A DNA stretch of 64,000 nt, taken from assembly GCF_001949145.1 (NCBI RefSeq), contig NW_019091418.1:1340032-1404031 (forward strand), written 5' to 3'. Positions 1 to 13,200 of the stretch are shown here, in pieces; positions within the stretch are counted from its first letter, which is position 1, and each line of letters begins with the position of its first letter. The position numbers were made by a program, and so were the translations under genes. The stretch comes from Acanthaster planci. Lineage: Eukaryota; Echinodermata; Asteroidea; Valvatida; Acanthasteridae. The notes below the pieces were generated by a model. The model was not told the origin of the DNA. It searched no databases and saw nothing but the letters and a program-made list of their open reading frames with translations.

Positions 1-44
1 CTCTTTTTAAATTGGAACTCAAAATCAACTCGTACTGCAAATAG

Positions 45-1076
45 CAGAGGTGGTAACTTGTCAATTTTTGCAAGTCACATGTCATTTGGTCCAGTCGCAA
101 GTCAAGTCACACGTCATTTGATCACAAGTCATAACTCACAAGTGTTTTTGTCCAAGTACAAGTCAAGTTGCACTATATGTGATTTCAACCCACAGCCTAG
201 TCTTGGTTCAAAGACCTCCCATATTCCACAATCTGCGAAATGAACCACAGAGGAAGGTGTGGATAATTATTTTGTTTGACCAGGGCAAGAACAGACAATT
301 ATAATAATCTTGGGATATGCATTATTCATATCACTTGAGCGATAATCGGCGGAGGTTATACAAACACCTTCAAACTGTCAACATGCTTCTCATTCATGAA
401 AGACGTTTTAAAACTGAAAAAACAGCCAACATCATGTTTAAATTTTTTAAAAGACAATTTGAGTTAAACATTCACAAATATCTTTCTATAGTCTGGGGCA
501 GCAACCAAGAACTTGCGATGCGCGCAGATAACCGAAATATTTGTGGCACACAGTACAGTCACTATGTATGACGTCTCCGTTCGCTTTAGTACCACGAATT
601 TGGCCAATTTCTCCCCCAAACTGGAAATTTACAGGATGATTGCTCAACAGATATCTGAATATGAGTAGTTGCTATAAAAGTAATCCATTAGCGTGTCTTG
701 AAGGTGTGTTACAACCACCTAAATGCAGCAATGGCTCCCAAGGAAAGTTGGGGGGAAAACAATGAAAAATGTAAGCATTGCTGAACCAAATAAAATGCAA
801 GACTACTACAACAAAGGATGTGGCCTTGGGCAGACAAGGCATGAGGATGCAACGTGCATTAAGTTGCTAGACCTAGTTTAAAACTGCAATGGTTGAATAT
901 TGAATAGTTTTCTGACTTGAGTGGGTAACAAGTCATAATGTGCAAGTCCAAGTCTAGTCACAAGTCATTTTTTGCAAGTCCAAGTCACAAGTCCAAACTG
1001 ATAGTTACAAGTCAAGTCACAAGTCACAAAAATAGCGACTCAAGTCCAAGTCAAGTGACTCGAGTCTACAACTCTG
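45..1076. mobile_element. Non-autonomous hAT-like transposon
   Basis: Ends CAGAGGTGGTAACTTG and, inverted, CAGAGTTGTAGACTCG, flanked by near-identical 8-bp target duplications (gcaaatag at 37-44, gcaaatac at 1077-1084). Both subterminal zones carry degenerate CAAGTCACAAGTC repeats (about 75-170 and 940-1065). CAGRG ends plus an 8-bp duplication are typical of hAT. No transposase frame is visible. It sits about 50 bp beyond the donor of exon 37. Confidence 0.78.
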
Positions 1077-1129
1077 GCAAATACTAACAAAGTCAGTGCC
1101 TCATCAAATTTGATTCCTCCAAAATTTAC

Positions 1130-1271
1130 CGTTTCTACAAAGGCGAGACGTTGCTTGCGATCAAAATGTACTGGTCTCTCCTTTGAATCTCCACTCTCCA
1201 GGATTAACCTATGTTTGAGGCGTCTGAATCTAGCCTGTTTCTCTGCCAACTCTTTCCTTTTCATCACCTCA
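1130..1271 (-). CDS. PARP-like gene, exon 37 (regulatory domain, last exon in window)
   Basis: Acceptor ctgtttttgcag, donor ACG|gtaaat, phase 0 out. Encodes a charged helix EVMKRKELAEKQARFRRLKH and a basic segment, an insertion compared with PARP1 before the NRFYTLIP-type helix. Further exons must lie to the left of the window. Confidence 0.75.
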
Positions 1272-4200
1272 CTGCAAAAACAGAAGAGTCAAGAAAGCTT
1301 TATGGAAAAAAAAGAAAAATATTGCTTGTTTTTGTGAAAATGTCGCAATTTGGTAAAACGTTCCACACCCAACACTCCCTAACAGAGGCTGCTTGATAGC
1401 TAGTAATACCTGACTTGGTCCAAGACATCACTAGCACTCTGTAGCACTTCTCTGGAAAGGTGGCCAAAGTTCATGATGGAGGTGTCAACCCCTATTTCTT
1501 TGAGGGCCTCCTCTAATATCTCCGGCTTTGTCTGAAAATGTAATAATTTGCAAATTAGTTCACTATCAACTTTCTTCTCACAAATCCATCACTAATTAAA
1601 CAGCACCTCTTAGGAAAACTGTTTTTTCTCTGATTTTATCTGTCCAAATAAATATGGAAGCATCCAAATCAAATGCAGTGTAATTTGTCTTCTGAGCTCA
1701 ACTATAACAAGCTAAAAAGGCTTTTTTCTGTTCATGCCGAGGTGTACATTCTGAATGTAGATTACGTCCTTCGGAGAAAACAGAGAAAACGAGGGGAACC
1801 CTCGCCCTGTGGTCATAGTGGACAAACCCTTGTGCATGCCAAACAAATTCTGAATGATGCAATCTACATTCAGAATTCGCATCTTGGCATGAACAGAAAA
1901 AAAACACTTTTTGGCTTGTTACAGCTGAGCTCTGAAGACAAATGACACTGCGTTTGATTTGGATGCTTCCATATTTATTTGAATGGATAAAATAAAAACA
2001 AACAACATGTTTTATTTCGAGGTGCTCTTTAAAAAGTGGAATAAGCATACCTATATTGATGCTTGGTGCATCATTCAATATTTGCTGAACACATTGGTTG
2101 AGTTGAAAGTATGACTATGCTACAGCAGAGTGTCTCTGCACTGTGTGATGCAAATATACTACATACAAGCCTTCTATTTTAAATTCCACCTGCTAGTACC
2201 ACCAGGCCAATATAAATCAGTCAAACTCACCCACATGCGAACCACATGTTGGATTTCCTCTGGCAGTTGGCAGGGCACCGGTGACTCTAAATCAAAGCGA
2301 AAATCTCTGATTGCGCTGTTCCTCTTTGCTCTCCAAGGCTTGAACTCCATCAATGCATACTTATTGGGCTTCTTCTGAAAACTGCAGGTTTTCAATGGGT
2401 AACAGCGAAAGAATGGTTCTTTGGATAGATCTCTCTTATAAGACGCCATCTCTGTAGGAAAATTACAACTGTGTATTTGTGCCATAAAGTGTGTATGCAT
2501 GCAGAGTGAAGAATGTTCTACACATTCACGCATACTGATCCAAATATCTTCAAACTGTGGTGCAGTCGATGCGCTTCACAAAAAATTGACGCTGTTCATG
2601 TAGGAAGTGATGTCGTTGGAGAGAGACCTATTGGATGTGTCATGTGAAATATTTCATGTTGATGCTTGCTTCAAATCCAACATGTAAAGTTAAAAAATAG
2701 GCTTTCATTTACAAACAAAATGCTGGGGCCCAAATTCACGAACCTGCTTGACAGTCACCAGTTAATTACTTGCTTACTGCAGCAGAAAATTTTGCCAACC
2801 ATAAGCACCGTTTTGTGGCGGTGCCTGTTGTAGTTATGCTTACAGTTGTACGTGCATAGAGATATCCATTGTTTTGGCACAACGTTAAGCAAGTTTTTCC
2901 TCCAAGCTAAGCGTGCTTTTTGCTGTGCTTACTGCTTCTCCATTAGGAAGTGGAACCTCTGTTAGCATCAAATCAGGTGCTTAGCAGCACCATGAAGTTG
3001 GGTCCAGGTATGAAAGGGGAGTCAGATTGGTGCAGGGTTACTTTCCAAGATGTCTTCCACCTCTGTGACCTTCGTTTGAACCTCCTCGTGGTCAGCATGT
3101 GGATTCTCTTTCCAGTCCCTACCTGATTCTATGAGTGCTCCCTAGGAATATATATCTCGGGTTTTCCTCCCACTTCTAAAACTGGACACCCCGACCCACT
3201 GTCGCCTTCCTACTCCCAGGGGCCATGAGGGAGAACCATTTATAGTCGATAGGGCTTTACCTTGGGTTGATTATAAATGAATGAATAAATAAAACACATA
3301 AAATAAACCCTGTCTCCCAGTTAGTTATTGTTCTTTGGATTATGCACTCAAATTGCTTGTGCTAAGATGATGCATTATTGATCTTACAGTGCAATATGTG
3401 ATGTTATTAATATTCATCTTCGTTAGAATTCTGACCTCTAATGGCATGTATTTTTAAAACCACAACATCCATTTAGTGCCCCTCTAGAAGTTAGGGTGGC
3501 CAAATGGCCCCCACCTACAAATAGGAGCAATTCAAAATATAGCATGCCTTCCCAAAATTGAAAGGTCTATTTCTGGCTAGTGGACGACATCAGTGACTAC
3601 ATGAATTCCAGCACATGCCTTCGATGCAACATTGCAAACTGATAACAAAAGTCGTTGAATGACTGCAGCATCCCATTAAGAGACAAAAGGGGGATTTAAA
3701 AGATTTGTTGTAAAAGTGGGAAATACACAATTTACAGTATGTTGGTGATGTTGCTTAATATCGACCTCTTCCCACAATGCAGTGAGCATGTTGACTTTAG
3801 CTCTTTTAAAATTTAGTGGTAATGTGAATTGTTCTTCCTGGTCCCCAGTTACGTAGCTGCAACTGAGCTCCGATGACGAGTGACTCACCTTTTGACATCT
3901 GCCCAGTTATTTCCACTTTTGGCTTTGAAGATCTTCTCAAACTCGGTGATTGCTTCTTCCTTCTTGCAAAAATATTTTTTGCCAGTCTCCCCACGGTAAC
4001 CATTAATGACACCCCAGTGGGAAAGAAGCTCTACGACGCCAGCTGGAAGTTTATTTAACTGGCAAAAGAGATAAAAATATTATTAGTTTACTTTTGGACA
4101 CTTATACAATACTAACGAGTTGTGCACTAATTTGAAGCATTGGTTGAAATCAAAAGGCAATTTACATCTCAACATGGGCTGTCATCCAATCATTATTAGG

Positions 4201-7200
4201 TAAATGTATCGTCATCATCTCTATCGTCCACGTCCGGGGAAACTCTAAAGCCCACTTTTACTGAACATCGGAATTTGCTTTTAAGAATACTCTCAGGTCT
4301 GATGATGACTTGAAAGCCAAGGAAAACCTGAGATTTACTAGCAAAGAGGTGGTGGCCAACACGTATTGATGGTGGGCAAACAAACATGTACATCTGTGTA
4401 GTAATGGCCAAGAGGACTGGTCATGCCAACCTGCACATATGCACTAATGACCAAAGAAATTCTTGCTCCTCTGATCTACAGGACATTGACCTTGAGTAAA
4501 CTTGACAAAATGCGTCAATTTCCGAGTGGTTTATTCTATTTATTTATTTTGTGGCCATGATCGCATTGGCACATCGTATGATTTATCTCACTGATAAGCC
4601 AAGGCAATGATTTGCCTCGAATTCATTTACGCCTCTCAGGGGTATACGAATTGACAATGTCCATGAATAATGAATGCCATATATTCCAAGCTTCATTAAC
4701 ATCCTTGCAATCAAAAACCTGCCACCAACAAACACTAGAAAGATCATCAGCAAAAACATCATTGTCTATACTCTTAAACAATCTAAAACTGATGCGGTCA
4801 CAAGTATGCTTTGGAATTATCCATTTACGTACATTGTAGACAAGGTAATGATCACTAATTAAACAGGTACGACGCCATACTTGGAAATAAGAACGGGTTG
4901 AGAGGTAAAGAAAAATCAATGGCACTTTTGGATGACTGAGTAACATGCAGAGGCTCTTGAATGAGTTGTGTCAATTGAAAAAGATTAAAACAAACACGCG
5001 ATATATTTACTGCTTGATTTTTTGGCATAATGTGAATGTGTTGGCAAAAAAATTCTCATTCATGAGGCAGACCTGCATGCATTTCAAGAGGACCAAGTGC
5101 ACTGGCGACCAAAACTTGCTGTGCCGGATAACAGCTACACAAAATGTTTTTTGTGGACCCAAGCCTGGTTTTAAGTGTAACACCACACCAAAATAGGGAA
5201 ACACATACCTGCATGCTGTAGAAGCTGAGATAACTCCTCTGCTTTTCAATTTCTACTTTTGTCATGCTTGCATGGTAGCGAACATTCTGTTCTTCATCCA
5301 TCAGGACATCCCTTCAAAAACAATTCCAACTTCTCTTAAACGACATAGTTGGTGATTCAGGTAATTCCGTGGGACGATTACAAATGTTTTTTTTCTTCCT
5401 TGTTTTGACATGCCATTCTCGATGTAGCTTCCAATAAATAAATATAAACAAATCATGCAGTTCTTTAGTGATCCTACAAAATGGACAAACTATCAAATAC
5501 CACAATACTGTCATAATCACTTTAAGGCCTCATAATTTAATATAGAAACATTAGACTGAAATTGAATTTCCATCATGAATGTAAATCCTCTGCTCAATCT
5601 GTCCCCATTGAATCAGCTCCTCGGGTATAAACTTGTGCAATTTGTAAACTGACTTTGGACAGAGAAAGGGGGATGCTTGTGGTAAAATAGGAGCCAAAAC
5701 ACGGTTCTGTCGCCTCAGTATGACAAACCCTGGTCGTCCTACCTCAACTCATCTTCTTTTTCTTCCTCTTCAGGTCTTGAGTCATTGGGCTGTCTTGCCT
5801 TGCCGCGCTCCAACTCAAGAATCTTCAGCATTGCTTGAGAATCACTGTCCACATCGGGCTGGGATGAGGGGAAGTCCAGACCGTCGGACCAGGCTGGGGT
5901 GGCAGGCTTGGGACAAACAATATTTGTATAGAATTTAAACACAGAGATGATTGGATATGGTCAGTAGTGTTGCAGTCGAGACCATCTCAAGGTCAGACAA
6001 ATGATCAAACACAACCACTACACAGGGAATGCTTTTCTTTGAGTTGAATTGAGAATGAAAGTTTCGTGTTGGTCTTGTGATGGTCTTAAGTGGTCTAGAC
6101 TACAACACCGGTTTCCAGCAATATACATGTAGGCTTCCATGTGTGAACCAAGCTAGCACGCTGTAGACCACTATCAAAGGTAGTGGCATCACTTTCAACT
6201 CCAAGAAAACGTTCACACAAGTCAAAAACACGACACAGTAACCTTGCATTGCTCTTGCACTAAATTTTCAACAATACTGCTTGAATTTGACTCAGGTTTT
6301 GAGAGGTACACATCCTTCAAAAACATGTCCCATAAAAAAACTAACTGACTCAACTCTCAAGTCACTTTGAAATGAGGAATTATAGAGATCTATTCCTTCG
6401 TAAAGAAATAAACTAGAAAAGCAAAAACTGGTGTATTTCCAACTGTGAAAAGTGGTTTAATGAACAAATATAATCAGCTCTACCAGTTTTAGCGCGTCAT
6501 CTCCAGTCAGTTTCTGAAGAGCAGTGGCCATCTTTCTGGAACCAGTCTCAATGGTGTAATCCATCGGCGTCTTGCCGTTTTGATCCTGCTCGGACAAATT
6601 GGCTCCAACTCCTGCCATCATTTCTAACATCTCCACATTCTCGTACGTGCCGTAATCGCATGTCTTCATCAGGTGGTGAATTGCAGTTCGGCCAAGCGAG
6701 TCCACAGCATTTACGTCCAGACTGCTCATGAGACTACATTTGGGAACTACGGATGAAAGGCGAGGATTGGAAATCAGCCTTCCAATGACTTGAATCATTT
6801 TCACAAATCCTGAAACAAGACTCCTGATCTCAGCATTGTTACACGAATCACCAACCTTGTGAATGATCTTGTTTCTCGTCTTCCTCATAGCCATCTAAAA
6901 TAATGGTCATTTGGCTGCTAGACTCTATCAGTGTAGGAAAAAAAGAAAGTTTTATATCGCCAGATGAAAGAGAATCCAACGCATTCCAAACAAACTGTCT
7001 GCTATGTGATCGACAACTACGTATCTTACACAGAAAAGGACGTAACATTCCAATTCAAAAACTGACACATGACGGTTGCAGCAATTTTACACAGCTGCTG
7101 CATTTTTCTAAAACACGCATCGGAAATTTGTTAAATGTGGAAAGTATATTTCTTATGAAGATGAACAAAGAAATTGATTTGGGTGGGATCTGAGCCTATG

Positions 7201-10200
7201 ACCTACAGAGCACCATACCAATGCTCTTCCACTGAGCAATCAAGCCTTGGTCTCTTGTTAGTATCTGTGTTTAGGGCATAAGTTGGATTTTCAACATGAC
7301 ATGTCTACATTCTGATGTCTACATCAGACATGGTGTTAATGATCAAAGCAGTTTTTACAGTGTGACAAGGAGCTGAATCTTGCATACTCAGCCGTTCCAG
7401 CAAGTTAGCGGTCCAGGGTAGCTTCTCCTCCTGGCCAGCACTGATTTTCTTCATACCGGCTTCCTTGGGATTGTAGGTGTGATCCATCAAGACGCGAACA
7501 ATGACAATCTCGTTCTAATAGAGGAAAACATCACAGCTCTTTTCGTTGTAACATGTGCATCAACAGATCGGGTGACTAGGATTAGACTAGTCGTTACTGC
7601 ATCGGTACCATGCTCAAACACATGTCACATGACATGCCTCTCCTAAAAGCAAGACAGGCCTTGCCAATGCACACCTCAAGGTAAGCAATATCTTCAGCAT
7701 GCGCATGAACATGGTGCCACAGCAGTTGGCATCAAGTTTGAGTGTACAAAATATATCACGAGTACCAGGCAAAGTGAATGGCATATGGCTGTCACTCGAA
7801 CTGCCGAATGCGGCTTCATTGAATCAGTCCACACAAGCAGGTGTTTATCTTGAACAAGGCCACCTAGTGACAGATGGAAGCTCCACTATCACTTTACAGG
7901 TCCTACACAACATCTCTTGGAAAGTGTCTCCAATGAAAACTGTTGACAAAAATGTTGAACAAAACGTTCACAAACTTAAGACCAGTAAATGGAAATGACT
8001 TTGTGGATCTTCAAAGACAAGAAGTCCTGTGGGAAAAAAAGTTTTTAACCCCACATTAAATTCTGATGACACACTCATTTCAAATCACACATTTGATTTC
8101 TTCCACAAAACTGACGTTAGGAGCCACACTTTGTCGGAAGGGTGTGGTTAACATTGTCCTGACAATATCCAATATTACAGAGAATAAACTTCTATTAAGA
8201 GAATAGTCAAAATGACAAAGGAAAGAAGTAATGCTAGAAAAGTGTCTGCAGAGTTTGGCTCTGCCCTTACCTGTCTCACAGCATGCATAAGAGGCGTCAT
8301 TCCATTCCTGTCAACAACATTAGGATTGGCACCCTTCTGTAGTAGGAGCTTGCAACTCTCAAAGTTATTTGTAAGGATTGTGAAGATGAGTGGCGTGACG
8401 TCAGTCGTCTTGTCATCCGCTAGATTGTGGTACCAATCTTGCAGGGATTCTGAGCGGGTTAGTTTCTCCTTACAGAGAAGGTTGACATTGGGGAAGGCTG
8501 CACAGACATCCAGGCTTCCCTTATGCTTTTTGATCAGTCTAGAAACACAGGTCATTCAAAGAAGAAACACACTTCTTTTTGACAACTCTACCACAAAACT
8601 GTCTACAAGCCGTTTCCACGAAATGTCACTCTACTACATTTTACAGTGTACGTTGTGCAACAAACTATAACACAATAACGAAAATCACATGCTGCATGAG
8701 ATGTGCAGTTATATTATTTCTTGAGCATCCAGCAGCTGATTTCACGACAGTTGGCAGAGCTTTGCATCACGCATCAGCCTTACCGCAAAAATTCTATTTT
8801 GCTCTGCAAGTTACGCAAAAAATGTGGCGCAAATAAAGTTAAGCCGATTTCAATTTCGTGAAGTCAGCTACAATTACTGTCAGGGTATGGATCCAAATAC
8901 ATGTTCATGTAGAGGAGATGCTTGTCAGTGTCACAGTTGAGACCAAAGATAGTATAGTGATGCATAGCGGAGCAGGATGGAGAACTCTGCCAAAAAGGTG
9001 TTACCACCATGGGCACCATTCGAGTGTGTGCATGTACGTTAATGCATAGGTGCAGGCACACCAGGGGTGCGTGCTGTCATGGCACCTGTGCTTGTGCATT
9101 AACATGCACTGTTGGCTACCCAAATGGCGCCCATGTGATTACAACGTTTTACGCGTATTCACAGTGAAGTTCTCTCCATCTTGCACTGCGTAGCTATACG
9201 ATCTTTGGTTGAGACCTCTTTAGACAAACACATGAACAAAGACCTCCAGTCCAAATTCAAGGCATAAAGCTGATCAAGTGCATTCCAACAACAGCATTCC
9301 TTTGTCACTGTTCACCATCACATGTGACAGGTCTTGTGTATTGTCCAATGATAGTTTTAACTACGATCCTGATGCTTCTGACCTTGTTTATGCAAAGAAA
9401 ATCACTGTTGTAAGGAAACCATCATCAAAATGAAGAACGGGATGTACAACATAGGCAGACTTCCAAAAGGAGAATACAACTTGCCAAGGGCCAGACAACG
9501 CCCATACACTTCTAACTGGCAGTTCAGGAAATGCAGAATGTGAGAAATGATTCTACGATGCACTCACTCGACAATCTCAGCAACGCTGTTGTTATACAAC
9601 ATTCCCCAGAATAGTGAAGCAACTGGTACCCTGCCCCTTTGGTCGGTGCACATGATACAGCTTTGAAAACTGACAGGATCTTTCTCTGAGAAAAAGATAA
9701 CAACATCCAGCCACTCACCGGTACAACAAAAGGTTCTTTCTTATGTCAGTCACAACTCATGAATATGAGAATATGAATGAAACTGGATGAATATTATTGT
9801 ACTTTTATTGCTTTATCAAGATCTCACATGGCGGCCAAAAGGAGGAATAGCCTATGATTTTATACGGGTAAGAAATAAGTTACAAAAACTATAGTCACAC
9901 TAGTAGGAAATTATTATCCACATTGGCATTTATCAATCAATAATCAATCAATCAACCTTTCAATATGAGTCATAAGTCCAAACAGCCACTCTTGCATTTA
10001 TGGAGATCTTCATAAAGAACCTTGCACATTGCAAATAAGCAGGTACAGGTGGTACATGCACCTTAATCATTTCTTGCCTTAATAATGTCGCATTTCATGA
10101 GGATGCACAGTTTAGTGAAGCAGGAAAAGAAAGAGCTTAATTTGCTCTTTTACATGCAAATTTAAAAAAAAAAAAATTTAATGACTATAATAGCCTTAAC

Positions 10201-13200
10201 CCTAAATGAGCCGGGAAAGGGTACATTCCACCCCTTGACATTTTTACCCCTAGTGCTGCCGTGTATTTTTTCATGAGCTTAGCCTTAAAAGTTCTTAAAG
10301 TAACTCTTTGCGGTCACTTTGACACAACTTTTGTGAAAATCGAGTATCTTCTGTTCTTGTGCAGCTCCCATTTTTGCGAGACAGCTCAAACAAAACCATA
10401 TGTCTGATTGAGTTCAAATGTGACACTTGTAATGATAGAGAGTTTCTTCACATGCATGCCAAGTTGCAGCAAAATTAAGCCTGGCACAGCTTAGTTCTTA
10501 AGAGAGAGCCTTCCCTCTGGCTGTGATGAGATTAGTCTTGGCCCAAGACGTCAGTGACTGATAGCGGGTCACCGCTCATGCCAATTTTTTTGGTGAATTG
10601 GGACGCCCTCTAGCGCAACGGTAGACTAACCCAGCCAGCTCACGCTAACGTCTTGGAAATTTTGCAGCACTGGCTAATATTATCCTTTGTTTTTTTTCAA
10701 CCAGCTTTTCCTGGGGAACCAAACTGCAACTTTGTTGTTGATCATTTACCCTAAAATTTCCAGTTTTGGAAGAAAAATAGGCCAAATTCGCAGTGCTAAA
10801 GCGACCAGCGACATCACATCGTGACTGTCGGTGTTCGGTAGTTCCCTGTAACGGTGCATACAATGTGCATGTGATGATTCACAGACTTAACTACTGTAAG
10901 GTCTTGGAACTACAAGAAAGCTGTAAAAATTATCTGTTGACGTATCTCACAGGCATGTTACAACCACCTAAACACGGCATTTTATGCAGAAATTTTCAGG
11001 CCTCTAAATCAGGACGCCATTCTTATTTTCAATTCTCGTCAATGACGAATTGAACTCATAAGCATAATTCATTATAAGGCTCAAAGGAAGTTAGCTGTTG
11101 ATTGGTTTCCTAGGAAAAGCTGGGGAAAAAACATAAGCCAGTGTAGTGCTACAAAATTCCCAAGACGTTAGTGTGAGCTAACTTTGGGCTTTGGCTACTG
11201 GTGCAATAGTGGGCGTCCCAATTTACAAACAAAATCACGAGTGAGCGGCGATCTGCTATCGGTCACTGACGTCCTGGGCCAAGACTATGATCCTGTAACA
11301 CTCTATTTGTTCAAACTCACCTTCAAAGATTTTACAAAATGAGGCGTTCATGTTGACTGCGGCATAGTGCAGTGGAGTACAGCCCCTGTAGTCAGTGGCA
11401 AATAGCTTGACACCATTGTCAAGGAGAAACAAGACAGTCTGAAGAGACAGAAAAGCACGAAATCAAATTGAAACAACATCTGTGGTTCAGCAAAATGATT
11501 ACAAAAATCGAGTTGAATTATTTTAAGCACTGCCTTGAATTTGAGACAAGCAAAAAAAAAGAATATGCTCAAGATGAAATTGCTAATACATTTCACTATT
11601 AAAATGGTGAATAAGTGTTGGCCTAGTATTAACAATTAACATATAAAAAGAGAGATAGAAGAAACTCCATTAACAATAGCAGAGCTACTGCTAGTTTGTC
11701 ACGTCACCTTATCCTGAATGTCGGATCCCCCCACTGCATGAATGGCCAATAGGTGCAGTAGATTCTGACCCTTGTCGTTGGTCATCTGCAACTTGTCTGG
11801 CTTTGGCAGCTTATAAATCAAGTCATCAGCCAGCTGGAACTTCTGTCCTTCCAGGATGTCCTGACATGACAGATAAGAATGACGATGTGTGCAGTACTTT
11901 ATGACCATGGTATTTTTTCAAATTGCTAAAAACTGTTAAACAAGCTAGCAGGGTTATTGGCCATCAGCAGGAACATGTCGTGTTGCATGCAGACTCTAAA
12001 CCAACAGGAATGGATCAAACTCTCTCGTATCCAGGTGCCAGCAGATATTATTAAATGTTAATACACAGTCACATTGCGCATTGTTGAATAGAAAATTGAC
12101 GGCGGTATTTATGAATAATTGTTTAAGACCAGCCACATGACAGGCTCTCGACCGACCAGAGTGGCTAAACTGTCAGAGATATTTATGAATGTGACATAGG
12201 ACCATTCACAAGTGGTTTATAGGGTAGTCAGTATCTGGCTATTATGTGGAAATTGTACCTCCAGGGCATCAAGGTAGGAAATTCCAGGTACCCCTCCTGA
12301 GGCTATCTTGTCCATGATAGCCAGTATAATAAAGTGCCAGTCCTCACGCACCACCTCCTTCAAGACGGTAGTCCTGGCACGTTTGTCTGCCTTTCCATAA
12401 CAAAAAAACACCTCCTGGTTGATGTTGGCACCTTTGTCGATCAACCACTTCGCCACCCTGAAAATATGAGTGGGTGGTGAAATGAGGTAAAGTGAATTAA
12501 CTTTCAAGAGCTGGTAAGTACCAAAGAGGAACTGGTGATGCTGATGTTTGAGGTGTTCATACTCAGCAGATTAATCAGGCCGCATCAGTTTTCATGTTTG
12601 ACATCATAAAATGCACTGTGATAATGTCGGTGGAAGGGTACTGTGAGAGTAAGGGATCGGCCACTCCTTATTTGGGGGAAGCCAAGAAAACTATAACTCT
12701 AAATCAACCCAATCGAATGTTAAGTCGGAGTCTGGAACAATAACGACACATCTATTAAACTCAGGTTTTGACTGTGAAACCTCTCTTTGATATAACGGGT
12801 TTTTCCCTTACCCAACGTATGTATTATTAATAAACACTGTATGCTCAGTGCTTGTCTGAGAGCTTGCGAAAAAAATCACAAGCTTACTCGGGTGGGACTC
12901 GAACCCACGACCTCCCGCTTACTAGTGCAGACGTCTTGACCACTCGACCACCGAGGTTGCTGGGGTCGGCTGGCCGGTCCGAGTCAGGTGGAGCAGCAGG
13001 TACCGCGAACTATTTTCAAGATGTATTTTTTGCATTGGGGAGATGTTAATTTATATAATGGGTTTTGCCCTATATATGTTGGGTAAGGGCAAAACCCATT
13101 ATATAAATTAACATCTCCCCAACGCAAAAATACATCTTGAAAAAAGAAACCTCTCTTGATGTCATTTCGGATTTATGCAAGCCAGAGACTAAATCCTGAA

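Noticed and set aside
940-1066. CRISPR-like array of CAAGTC repeats
   Set aside because: Eukaryotic context, no regular spacers, and the repeats sit inside hAT-type ends.
1673-2078. Open frames of 90 and 126 codons on both strands
   Set aside because: They lie inside the inverted arms of the TTAA-flanked MITE and have no protein motif.
6457-6894. 145-codon frame starting MAMRKTRNKII taken as a separate gene
   Set aside because: Its main part is an in-frame exon of the PARP-like gene; only the first codons are ambiguous.
8212-8670. 152-codon plus-strand frame
   Set aside because: Antisense shadow of PARP exon 28 and its flanks.
12886-12957. Functional tRNA gene
   Set aside because: A and B boxes are good, but flanking sequence is repetitive and a degenerate copy exists at 19.9 kb; a SINE is more likely.
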